In this document: piece after piece, positions 48,045 through 59,100 of the stretch
Numbering within the stretch: position 1 is the first letter of the stretch
Layout of the letters: every line of letters starts with the position of its first letter
Assembly: GCA_032622095.1 (NCBI GenBank)
Contig: CP136064.1
Coordinates: 125,847,605 to 125,911,604, forward strand
Source of the DNA: Siphonodentalium dalli
Lineage: Eukaryota; Mollusca; Scaphopoda; Gadilida; Siphonodentaliidae
Direction of reading: 5' to 3'
DNA: 64,000 nucleotides
Made by a program: the position numbers and the translations under genes
The notes under the pieces: model-generated
The model's database searches: none
What the model was told of the DNA's origin: nothing
What the model saw: only the letters and a program-made list of their open reading frames with translations

Positions 48045-48657
48045 GGTATCCCATACATGAAATGCCGTATCTATATGCTATAGCGCGTATATCCTACAGG
48101 TCTGGGTGAACCACCGATCAATCAATAACAGCCCGATCGGGCTAAAGTAGACCGATCAGGCTACAATAGACCGATCGTTCTTTCACAGCCAGCTTGAATC
48201 TTGGATAAAGGGAGTAGGCCTACTCTAAATTGTTCTTTCAAGTGAAATAGACCTCCCATACATGAAACGCCTTATCTATATACTATAGCGCGCATACCCT
48301 ACAGGTCTGGGTGAACCACCGATCAACCAATAATAGCCTGATCGGGCTAAAATAGACCGATCGGGCTAAAATAGACCGATCGGTCTTTCACAGCCAGCCT
48401 GAATCTTGGATAAAGGGAGTAGGCCTACTATAAATTGTTCTTTCAAGTGAAATAGGCCTCCAATACATAAAACGCCTTATCTATATCCTATAGTGCGCAT
48501 ATCCTACAGGTCTGGGTGAACCACCAATCAATCAATAATAGCCCGATCGGGCTAAAATATACCGATCGGGCTAAAATAATCCCATCGGTCTTTCACAGCC
48601 AGCCTGAATCTTGGATGAAGGGAGTAGGCCTACTATAAATTGTTCTTTCAAGTTACA
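48045..48657. repeat. Three tandem units of about 205 bp
   Basis: Each unit runs from CCATACATGAAAYGCC through CTACAGGTCTGGGTGAACCA, several GCCCGATCGGGCT / ACCGATCGG blocks and TTTCACAGCCAGC to AAATTGTTCTTTCAAGT. Starts are near 48048, 48254 and 48461. Units are similar but distinguishable. The GATCGG palindromes recur within each. Confidence 0.85.
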
Positions 48658-49445
48658 ACCTTTTTTTTGTAAAAAAATTATTCTTATTCATTTTGAAACT
48701 AATGAAAGACAATTTTGAAACTAATGAAAGACAATGTATAATTTTTTGCTGGTATATTCATCATAAATTTGAACAAATCTTCAAGCAAACAAAATTTCAA
48801 TATTCAAGAAATCTCTTACAACAGTGTCAGGAATACCAATCGATCTAGCTCAGCACGATTGGTCTATTGTGATGTCAAATATTATTGAAATATTTCTTAT
48901 AATTCAATAATTCGCATGCAGATAACTTCACCTTGTATTCGGCCAAATATGTTGACGTTAGATTAGAAGGCAGAATTCCCAGATTTGTTTATTATTGGTG
49001 AACCTGGATAATTTCGGAAGTGCCGTGTTCCAATCGTCTACGTACTCATTCTCTCCTAAATTTGCAAAAATTCCATATATATATAAATATATATATAGAG
49101 TGTGAAAACTTTGTTAGTTGCCAAATAATTGTCGACATTTTACTTACAAAACTTGAATGCAAAAACTATGATAGGCCCCCTATTATTTTTTTTCTCTTTT
49201 TGTTGAATCTACTTTCGTTATCGACATGCCGGCCTTTGTTTTGGCTGTTCTCCCAGTCGTGCGTGCCAGCCGATCGTCGTTATTCGTGTGGTTCCGATTT
49301 CCTCCGAATATAATTCCATGAGACTCCGCGCGCTGATTCGCTCCGAAAATGTGTTAGTATCTGAGAAGATTTCTTACTCTGATCGCAGTTTTCAACAATT
49401 TAATACAGGGCGAGTACCGCACTAATAATATGCCACATTGGGGTT
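48658..49445. other. No feature recognised
   Basis: AT-rich non-coding sequence with a small direct repeat (GAAACTAATGAAAGACAATT at about 48692-48733). Confidence 0.4.
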
Positions 49446-49451
49446 TTCTTT

Positions 49452-50640
49452 CTAGTTTTTTATGACCTTTCTTGTGGTATATCGGGCACAGTTCTGTCTG
49501 ACATCAAATATATGCCCACCGGGAGTGAAGTTAATGACTTTAACCATTTTGTCGCATGCATGAATCGGTTGAACGTTTTTCTTGTTCACTAAGTCTTTCA
49601 GTGTGGCAACTTGACCTTCCAGACTTTTCTGCTTTTTATGGAACTCACCAAGGCCGCTTACTATTTCGCCAATATCAGACTTTATTTGGTTTATGTCACC
49701 CTTTAGTTTATACACACCCGTATATTTGTCATCTTGTATTCGTTCGATGGTCAGTGTATCTGATTCAATTTGTTCGTCCAGTTCTTTTAATTTTTTGTTT
49801 ATCGTCATTATGTCTGATTTAGCCTTCTCGACGTCGTTTACTATATGCAGTTTCTCCTCGATTTTGCTGAATCGCGACTCCAGGCTAGCAATTGATGAAT
49901 CTAACTTGGGAACGCGTTGATTGAAGTCTTTGTGAAAAATTTCGTTTTCTGTTTTCATGCATGAGATGTCGCGTTGAATTTTCACTAATGAATTATTTAT
50001 ACTGGATGTACAGGTATCATCTTCCTCTAGAATTGTTACATTTCCGGCTATGGACTGACTACAAACACTCTTGCTTCGGCTACCTTTGCTAACCACATCG
50101 ATTATGGAGTCACTGTCTTCGTCTACCATGAACTTCATTATGTTATATATGTAATTAGACATTCGCTTGTTTCTGTTATTTCGATCAACCACATGGTTTC
50201 CAGATTATTTCGCACAACTCGTTGTTTCATCGAAGACGATTGCTCATATGGGAAATATTGCTTTGACTTGGCGTGGGTGAATATATTCTCCCTTAGTGTT
50301 TCTAGTAATTTGTCCTGATTTCCGACGAATTCAATTATGGTTGCCGTGAATACATCATGCGTAGTTGAGCTTATGAATTCGAGAACTGATTTGAGATTGT
50401 CAGATATTTTGAGGCTGTCAACCGGTTGTCTGGTATACTGGAATGACTCAACACTGTCATACCAATCTGACAGACAATCGTGTAGGCTCCGTCTGTCGGT
50501 ACCAGTCGAATTACTGTCTGTCGCCATATCGATTAATTGAAGTTGTTGTGATATTCTGAGTAAGGGATTCCCCTAAAAGTAAATGTTGTCACTGGACACA
50601 TATAATTTTCTCTTGGCGAAGCCTAGAAGTCGTCAAAACG
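49452..50640 (-). mobile_element. LINE ORF1-like piece with coiled coil
   Basis: Two minus-strand frames, 50527-50138 (129 codons, MATDSNSTGTDRRSLHDCL start) and 50192-49452 (246 codons), overlap with a frameshift near 50160. The second contains a long coiled coil (about residues 85-205: SSIASLESRFSKIEEKLHIV, KAKSDIMTINKKLKELDEQI), the usual feature of LINE ORF1 proteins, and ends GGHIFDVRQNCARYTTRK. It may be the 5' part of the split host LINE, whose ORF1 end lies at 45882-45391, or a separate fragment. The 5' UTR would lie upstream of 50527. Confidence 0.6.
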
Positions 50641-51365
50641 TCATGAGTACTGTTGTGGTGAGTTGTGCTGCACGAGATAATGAGTGAATGTACTTTATGA
50701 CACTATAACTAATTATTTGAATAGGAACACATGAAATATTGGATCCAATTCATCCTAAATTGGGCGCTGAACATCGTTTTCGGCTTCGAGGATTTGTGTT
50801 CAACATCACTGTTTTTGGGCTGAATTGTGCACTTGGAGGGTTCGAGGTTGACTCGGTGAAGTTTTAAATTTCAAAAAGTCACCTACCAATCTCGAAAATC
50901 ACACATGATAACCGATAAGCAATAATCCCAATCCATGCTAGGCTGAATGAACTGGCGGTCCTGGAAAATCCAGGCTGGTAGGCACCCAGGAACATACAAT
51001 ATTTTCGAAAATTACGGAGAGCGATGAACATAGATTGTTTACGTCTTAACCGGAAGCTCCGGAAATCTTTACATTTGGTGGAGAAGGGGGGGGGGGCCTG
51101 AAAGATTCATCTGTTCATGTTGCATAGTACTCGAACGCTATGCAGCTGTGTAATATGTAAGAACTCGCATCAGGGATTGACAAGAAAACCATAGTCAGAA
51201 ATGGTAACGCCACCAAGATCATATTATTAGCCATAAATATAAATTATAATATAATTATACTATAAAGTAGCTTTCAAATTTTATGTGGGAAATTTGCATA
51301 CCTCCATATTTCAAGTTTTCCCGTTTCTCGTGTTATACATTACATTCTTCAAACTGTCTTCTTTA
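50641..51365. other. No feature recognised
   Basis: Non-coding, with a G11 tract at 51086-51096. Confidence 0.4.
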
Positions 51366-51800
51366 TTACACGAGCTGATGGGCCCGACTTCGTCCGGGCT
51401 GTTTCCCATCAGATTTCCGGAGAAAGGCGCGATTTTACCTTGAATTGACTATTTCGAAAGTCAAGGTCAGGTCAGGGTCATGATTTGACCCGTCCAAAAC
51501 ACTCCCCCGACGAAAGTACCCATAGGTATCAAATTTCGTCGAAATCCATCCGTTTTACCAGATTTGACCTTTGATTGACCACATTGAAGGTCAAGGTCAC
51601 TCCGATGTCAGCATTTGACGCATTCAAAACACTCCCCGGACAAAAGTATCCCTAGGTATCAAATTTCGCCGAAATTCGTCCGTTTTACCCGAATTGAAGT
51701 TGCATTGACAATTTTAAAGGTCAAGGTCAGGTCGGGGTCACGATTTGACCCGTCCAAACACTTCCCGGACACAAATACCACTAAGTATCAAATTACGTTG
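51366..51800 (+). repeat. GACTTCGTCC interspersed repeat, three internal units
   Basis: Second member of the family at 11929-12275. Same head (GGGCCCGACTTCGTCCGGGC), then three tandem units of about 130 bp (about 51444, 51575 and 51704) ending CCCTAGGTATCAAATTTCG or similar. The terminal CAGACAGACAG tail is absent here. Confidence 0.75.
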
Positions 51801-51879
51801 AAATATATGGAAAGTCGAAGAGGACGATGTTAGTTGCTAATTGCTAGATATACGACGCACGACTTGTTGCGGTTTTTTA

Positions 51880-52545
51880 AAAGGTGTTTCAAACTAGGAG
51901 ATAGAAGTATTCTGCGTTTCAACAGGTGATGAATTAGAGTATTTTATTCAAATTTTATGGCATAAATTGTTATTAAAACCGTATATACAATAACAAAAAT
52001 GAATGACTCCAAAATTAAGTGGGCCTTTAAACAAAGTCACAATTGCAGTTAGGCTCATCTCATACTCGTCTATTCAGCGATATCCTGCTGTGCAGTTTGT
52101 TATAGCCTCCAGCATTCATTGAACGTTATAGCCCCACTGTAATAATTCGCCTTTAGCAGGCGTACTCTTGTTTCAGATTATTGAGATATTAGGTCACACG
52201 TAATGACATTAAATCGCAGGGAACATAGCAATTGTGTGGGCTGCTTAGCGTGAATATGTAATGAGAAATAAGGTCATACGTAATGACATTAAACTCAAGA
52301 AAACCCGCGAAAACAAAACAAAAACACATTTAATGTTTTAAGTTATTTCCTTCATAAAAAGAATCTTCGTGATAATGAACACTCTCAATACTTTAGAAAC
52401 TGAATTAACCTTAAAATAACAAAAACCATTAGAATAGAGAACCTTCGGAATAACGAACCTTCGGATTGGTGAACCTTCGGAATATCGAACATTCAGAAAT
52501 TTTTTGGAATAGTATACCTTCGGGATATTGAACCTTCGGACTAGA
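51880..52545 (+). mobile_element. Minisatellite-bounded element, copy 3 (right half)
   Basis: Matches the right half of the elements at 29.8-33.0 kb: AAAATTAAGTGGGCCTT, CACAATTGCAGTTAGG, CTCATACTCGTCTATTC, GGCGTACTCTTG and ATTAAATC. It ends in a degenerate inverted array of TTCGGAATA..GAACC (about 52430-52545). The left half is missing. Confidence 0.75.
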
Positions 52546-52744
52546 GAAATGCCCCCCAATATTCATATTTTATGTCCAGAGTTCAAAGGTATGGACCTAT
52601 AAAATTCTAAATTTGGCCCTTAAAATATTGAACACCAAATTGGAGCCCGCACAGAACAGCACTTATATCAACTGTACCTGTGTCATGTCCCAATGCTGGA
52701 TGGTCCATATATACCACAACATTCATATTATTTGCCAAGAATTC

Positions 52745-53083
52745 AAAGGTATGGGCCCACGTAATCACATTAAATCTCAAGAAAACCCGCGAAAACAAAA
52801 CAAATTCACATTTAATGTTCTAAGTTGTTTCCTCCTGTATCTGTATCGGTGTGCGCGCAGGATCAGTTCGGATGTGAAAGGAATAAAAGGAATCTTCGTG
52901 ATAATGAACCCTCTCAATACTTTAGAATATAGAATTACCCTAAAAATAACAAAAACCTTCGGAATGGAGAACCTTCGGAATAGCGAACCTTCGGAATAGT
53001 GAACCTTCGAAATAGCAAGTATTCAGAATAGATAACCTTCGGAATAGTGGACCTTCGGGATAGCGAACCTTCATAATAGAAAC
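52745..53083 (+). mobile_element. Minisatellite-bounded element, copy 4 (3' fragment)
   Basis: Starts in the CACATTAAATCTCAAGAAAA block of the same family and ends in the CTTCGGAATAG array at about 52955-53083. Its right flank ATAGAAACATGT resembles that of copy 2 (ATAGAGACATGT), which helps define the element end. Confidence 0.75.
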
Positions 53084-53089
53084 ATGTCT

Positions 53090-54352
53090 CCACAATTACA
53101 CCGGTGACGTGAACACATGTGCTAATCTTTGTTGGACTATCGTCACTATCGGAACGGTTTATCTCAAGTACGAAATACCTAACCATAATACATTCGCCCA
53201 GAGGATTATCGATCGTCCGCTCAAATATAAGAAACTCTACACCAGTGTACACCCACTGGCGTGGCGGTAATAAAGTATTGGCTAAGGTGGCTCTATAGTA
53301 CGGCAAGATACACAGTTTGTAAACGTTCAGATTAAATTACTACTGCCTATATATTATTGATTGTTTACACCGTGGGATTAGTTGGGTACATATTCTTTGT
53401 AATGCGGTACTGGAATCTCAATTTTAACCCATCGTCAGTGGTTTACGCTCAATGGAGTTGAAATGAGATAGCCATGTCAGCGGCCTACAGTGTGATTATA
53501 GAGATATAGTTGTCGGGCTGGTGGGGGGGGGGGGGGTCAAAACGTATAGATCAACTATCTGTGTGCGGGGCTACATAGATGCGCGGTGAATTGGAGTGGT
53601 ACGTGACATGTCGTGCTGAAACAGCAACAGTTACTGATAATTCCAGGCTAATTTGCATAAGAATCAGTGGACCCCAAATATTTACCATGAAATTTGTAAT
53701 TTGTTTGGTCCGCATATAATTTGTTTCTGTTCAAGAAGTTTGCGGTCACCTTATGGTCTAAACAATTTAATTTGGCCAATAGTGCCACTCAGAAATGCAT
53801 AACCACAAACTATGACGAATGTTTCATGAGTGAAAAATCTGGGTCCACTGATCCTTAACTTACCAATGTAAGATATTAATGTCAAGAATGTGAGAGAAAA
53901 ATCGAATAATTCTGGTGATATTAGTGGTGGCAATAGTAACAATTAAACATGTGTTTTCCATGTTCTTTGTTTTGGTCACATGCGAAACGAGAACGAGTCT
54001 CAGTACTTGTGTAGTAGCAATTACAGAGGCGGAGCAAGCTGACAGCCATGGGGCATGGGGTTAAAATATGAATAGATTGGGGTGGGGTGTCACGTTATAC
54101 GTACACTGAATTCCCTATATTTCGCTCTAATACGCAATCAATGTGGGATAAAACATCTCAACGTGTGGACCAAATGACCCAACTATCGGAAACTGGTCAC
54201 ATAGATGTACCTTTATACATCAACTAAACCACTCGCCAGCTGATTCAAACAGGCATTGCTGTATCCATTCATGTATAACATTAAGAGTAAGTTCCCTTTA
54301 CCCGTTAACAAGTGTTCTCCTCCACGCGCAGCAAACGGAGATCTATAGTACT
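53090..54352. other. No gene seen; poly(G)
   Basis: Non-coding, with a G14 tract at 53523-53536. A hydrophobic minus-strand frame at 53942-53751 lacks an ATG and was not accepted. Confidence 0.4.
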
Positions 54353-54499
54353 GGGGCCTGTTTCATGAAGCAAGGTCATATGATTATCTTAAGATGGACT
54401 TAATCTAAGATCTAAGGTGGATCTTATGATGCAACTTTTCCGTTTCAAGAACGCGTTTCACGAAACAAGATTAAGTCCTACTTAAGTAGTAAGTTAAGT

Positions 54500-56145
54500 T
54501 CCCGCTCATTTAGACTGGTTATCGACAATTATAAACATATCTCTCTCTATAGTCAGTGGCCTTATATTCGCATATTGAACTTAGACTTGTATGAGTTCCA
54601 CGATGTGAATTCGAACATGAGTACATCGCAGGCTCTTAAAATGACGAGCTTTGCGTTTACTGACGAGTGGCGATGTCAGAAATAAGACAATATAATTATA
54701 TGGATCGATGCATGACTGCGACCATGCATTCACGCCGAGTTAATCCACTGAGAGCAATGATCAGGCAGCGATCGTTTTATGTGAGCCGACATAACTCGTA
54801 TATTATCGACCACCGCTCTCTACGTGTAGCAAAAATCAAAATAAATCGGCGATTTCATCAGGACACACATAGGTCATTTTTCGATTCAAAGGCAAATGAA
54901 AAATATTTGTTAGAGTAACTTTTTTATTATTTTTATGCAGATGTTTTTATGCGGTAGTCATACCATGGATATATATATAACTACGTTTTCATTAGCACAC
55001 TCGTATTAAGGGGTGTCATCGTTACGGGTGTGTATATCATATATACAGTATGCTGTACAACGGTCATCCCACCCCTGCAAAAAAAAAACATGACAAAAAT
55101 TTGGACAGCCTTGAAAATCACGACATATGGGCGTAGGCATAAACTCAATAAAAATAATATTCTCTATATAAAATTGTGACTATTTCTAAAACATATTTTG
55201 ATAAAGAGCGTTTGTGTTACCTTTTCTATATGACATATCTGCTTTCTAAACAGCCGACGGAAATTTTGAAAGAGGAAAGAATCAATACATTAATTTATCT
55301 CATTTTACCCCATCTCCCCACACACATATGTAATAACATAGAGGAGATTGTGAGCTTTGAGCTAATTCTTATCAAAAGTTTAATTCGTGGGTAATACAAT
55401 TTTATAATATATATTATCTATAGGTCACATACATAGCTGATAATTGACTATATCCTACATTCGACGTGGCTCGGGGTGGCTAGTTGGTCTCTGTGTGGGG
55501 GGGGGGGGGGTACATCGTGAAATTTCCAACTGCACTCGCCTCTTAATTGAACCGGGCCAAACTTCCATGTTCGCGAAATGCCATGTCCACCCCACCCGTT
55601 GGATTTAAACTTTCCAATTGGTATCTCAAATATTCCAACAGTTCCAAATTTCTAACCTGACGCCCCTAAAGTTGGTGATTTTCGGTTGCTGCTGTTTGTC
55701 TAAAACAACACATTCCTTTACTAGTTAGAAATTCAAACAATTGAAACCTATATATAGTGTACGATTAATGTTGTTGTCAGGCATGAAATTTCCAATTGCT
55801 AAACATTTTTACCAAAGTGTGTGTGTGTGGGGGGGGGGGGGGGGGGGGGGGGTAGGCAACACACAAACCCCATTCGCCACGTCCCTGATGATAAGCCTGC
55901 GCTCTGAATTGCTTTTACCAAACTAACCCTATGGTTATACGGTGGGGGGGGGGGGGGGGTTGCCCTCTCCAAACTTTGGTTTTGGAAAGTTTGAGGTACC
56001 AGTTGGAATGTTTAAACCCAAAGAGAATCTGGTGTTGTTTAAGGGGGTGTATGTGTATAGTTGGACATTTCGAGGCGAACACCCCCTCTCACTCTGTAGC
56101 CACGACCCTGTATACCAGACGACGATTTGCCCACCCAGACAATGT
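54500..56145. other. No confirmed gene; three poly(G) tracts
   Basis: Small frames at 54667-54918 and 55176-55394 (plus strand) are not recognisable proteins. G14, G24 and G16 tracts lie at 55497-55510, 55829-55852 and 55944-55959. Around them are partly similar AAATTTCCAACTG / AACTTTCCAATTG blocks. Confidence 0.4.
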
Positions 56146-56147
56146 AC

Positions 56148-59100
56148 AGGTTACAAACAACTAATTATATAGAGTTACTTTTCTTGAATTTGTGTAGGGA
56201 AACTCGAGTCAGCATAAAAAAAAATTCTGGCTGCTGATTGGTTGATTATCACTGAGGGAAATATCCCTAATCGGGAACAGAAAATCATAGCCTACGTAAA
56301 TATGGCGATCGTGTATGTTTAGATGTCCAGGAAGAGTCTGGTGCCGTCCAGAAGTTACGGAAGGGGTCTGGGTATTTTTATGCTGCTGATTTATTTGCAG
56401 TAAATGGGGTAGTTGTGGAAATGCAAGATTATCGTTTGAAAAAAATACCGAAAAGGGCGCGTTTGTTGTCACATACTGGTGCAGAGGATGACGTTCTAAG
56501 GGAAAATTGACCACTAGAAGTTCAACTAGGTCAAAGCCATGGCCGACGGGACTTTTAGTTAACACTGTCGCCTATGGAAAATAATTAGTTGTGGGTAACC
56601 TATAGGCAAAAAAATCACATTTTTCAAATATCGTTCAGGGCAGCGAATTTAGGAAGACTGATAAACAAAGACTCACTCGTTTTGTTGAGTTATTATATTT
56701 TCACGCCCTACAGACCCATTTTCAGATTATGCGAGACATTTATTAACCCTCTGTCGCCGGAACTTCAACTTTTTCCGGAGGCGAAATTTTCTGAAAATCA
56801 TCCATTTTGTGCATATGGGTGGACCTTTAATGTTCAAAATAGCACGGTCGAGGTGATGGAAGTTTCTCTGATAGAAATTCGACTCAAACTCCTGAAAAGT
56901 ACTGAAATTTAAAGGGACATCCGCCTATCATTGAACCAAACCATCATCGGATGGTGAAATTTTGAGGGGGGGGGGGGTCTATTTCAAATGCAATTAAACA
57001 TTGTATTGTTCAAAATTAGATAAATTCCTTAAAACGTATGGTAGATGTACGTGACTAGTTTTCAAAACTTATACATATTACTTTCTATCGTGTGCGTTAT
57101 GCACGCGAGTCGGTTTTTACAAATTAAATTATGATGAAAAACCCTGAATTTGGGGTGTGGTCACATTTGTGGTCATAATATCCCCACTAGTGAGTGGATG
57201 GACATGGGACATGCGACACTGTGCAGTATATATGTCTATGACAAGCCTAACATGAGACATTAGTATCTTTTCTACTAAACTGCGCTTCCAGATTTATCAG
57301 GATTCTATTACTGGTGTTATTTCTTACCCCAAAAAAATTGTTAATTTTAAAACGGGGTATGTGGGTTAAATGACCGCTGGGAGATAATAGGATGTCCAAT
57401 AACTCCTATATTTCTATTGTATCACGGTAAAGCTTTTTTTGTAAAATTGGCGCGGTTTACACGATCAAACTTCAATTTTCTTTTCAAATATAGGTTACAA
57501 ACAACTAATTATATAGAGTTACTTTTCTTGAATTTGTGTAGGGAAACTCGAGTCAGCATAAAAAAAAATTCTGGCTGCTGATTGGTTGATTATCACTGAG
57601 GGAAATATCCCTAATCGGGAACAGAAAATCATAGCCTACGTAAATATGGCGATCGTGTATGTTTAGATGTCCAGGAAGAGTCTGGTGCCGTCCAGAAGTT
57701 ACGGAAGGGGTCTGGGTATTTTTATGCTGCTGATTTTTTTGCAGTAAATGGGGTAGTTGTGGAAATGCAAGATTATCGTTTGAAAAAAATACCGAAAAGG
57801 GCGCGTTTGTTGTCACATACTGGTGCAGAGGATGACGTTCTAAGGGAAAATTGACCACTAGAAGTTCAACTAGGTCAAAGCCATGGCCGACGGGACTTTT
57901 AGTTAACACTGTCGCCTATGGAAAATAATTAGTTGTGGGTAACCTATAGGCAAAAAAATCACATTTTTCAAATATCGTTCAGGGCAGCGAATTTAGGAAG
58001 ACTGATAAACAAAGACTCACTCGTTTTGTTGAGTTATTATATTTTCACGCCCTACAGACCCATTTTCAGATTATGCGAGACATTTATTAACCCTCTGTCG
58101 CCGGAACTTCAACTTTTTCCGGAGGCGAAATTTTCTGAAAATCATCCATTTTGTGCATATGGGTGGACCTTTAATGTTCAAAATAGCACGGTCGAGGTGA
58201 TGGAAGTTTCTCTGATAGAAATTCGACTCAAACTCCTGAAAAGTACTGAAATTTAAAGGGACATCCGCCTATCATTGAACCAAACCATCATCGGATGGTG
58301 AAATTTTGAGGGGGGGGGGGGGGTCTATTTCAAATGCAATTAAACATTGTATTGTTCAAAATTAGATAAATTCCTTAAAACGTATGGTAGATGTACGTGA
58401 CTAGTTTTCAAAACTTATACATATTACTTTCTATCGTGTGCGTTATGCACGCGAGTCGGTTTTTACAAATTAAATTATGATGAAAAACCCTGAATTTGGG
58501 GTGTGGTCACATTTGTGGTCATAATATCCCCACTAGTGAGTGGATGGACATGGGACATGCGACACTGTGCAGTATATATGTCTATGACAAGCCTAACATG
58601 AGACATTAGTATCTTTTCTACTAAACTGCGCTTCCAGATTTATCAGGATTCTATTACTGGTGTTATTTCTTACCCCAAAAAAATTGTTAATTTTAAAACG
58701 GGGTATGTGGGTTAAATGACCGCTGGGAGATAATAGGATGTCCAATAACTCCTATATTTCTATTGTATCACGGTAAAGCTTTTTTTGTAAAATTGGCGCG
58801 GTTTACACGATCAAACTTCAATTTTCTTTTCAAATATAGGTTACAAACAACTAATTATATAGAGTTACTTTTCTTGAATTTGTGTAGGGAAACTCGAGTC
58901 AGCATAAAAAAAAATTCTGGCTGCTGATTGGTTGATTATCACTGAGGGAAATATCCCTAATCGGGAACAGAAAATCATAGCCTACGTAAATATGGCGATC
59001 GTGTATGTTTAGATGTCCAGGAAGAGTCTGGTGCCGTCCAGAAGTTACGGAAGGGGTCTGGGTATTTTTATGCTGCTGATTTTTTTGCAGTAAATGGGGT

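Noticed and set aside
48045-48657. Possible CRISPR-like array
   Set aside because: Units are contiguous tandem repeats with no unique spacers, in a eukaryotic context.
53751-53942. Signal-peptide-like hydrophobic frame followed by GTAAGT
   Set aside because: The frame has no ATG at the claimed start and no downstream partner exon was found.
56209-56565. 118-codon minus-strand ORF repeated five times
   Set aside because: Repetition follows from near-identical array units, not from selection. No domain was recognised, and the opposite strand reads at least as protein-like.
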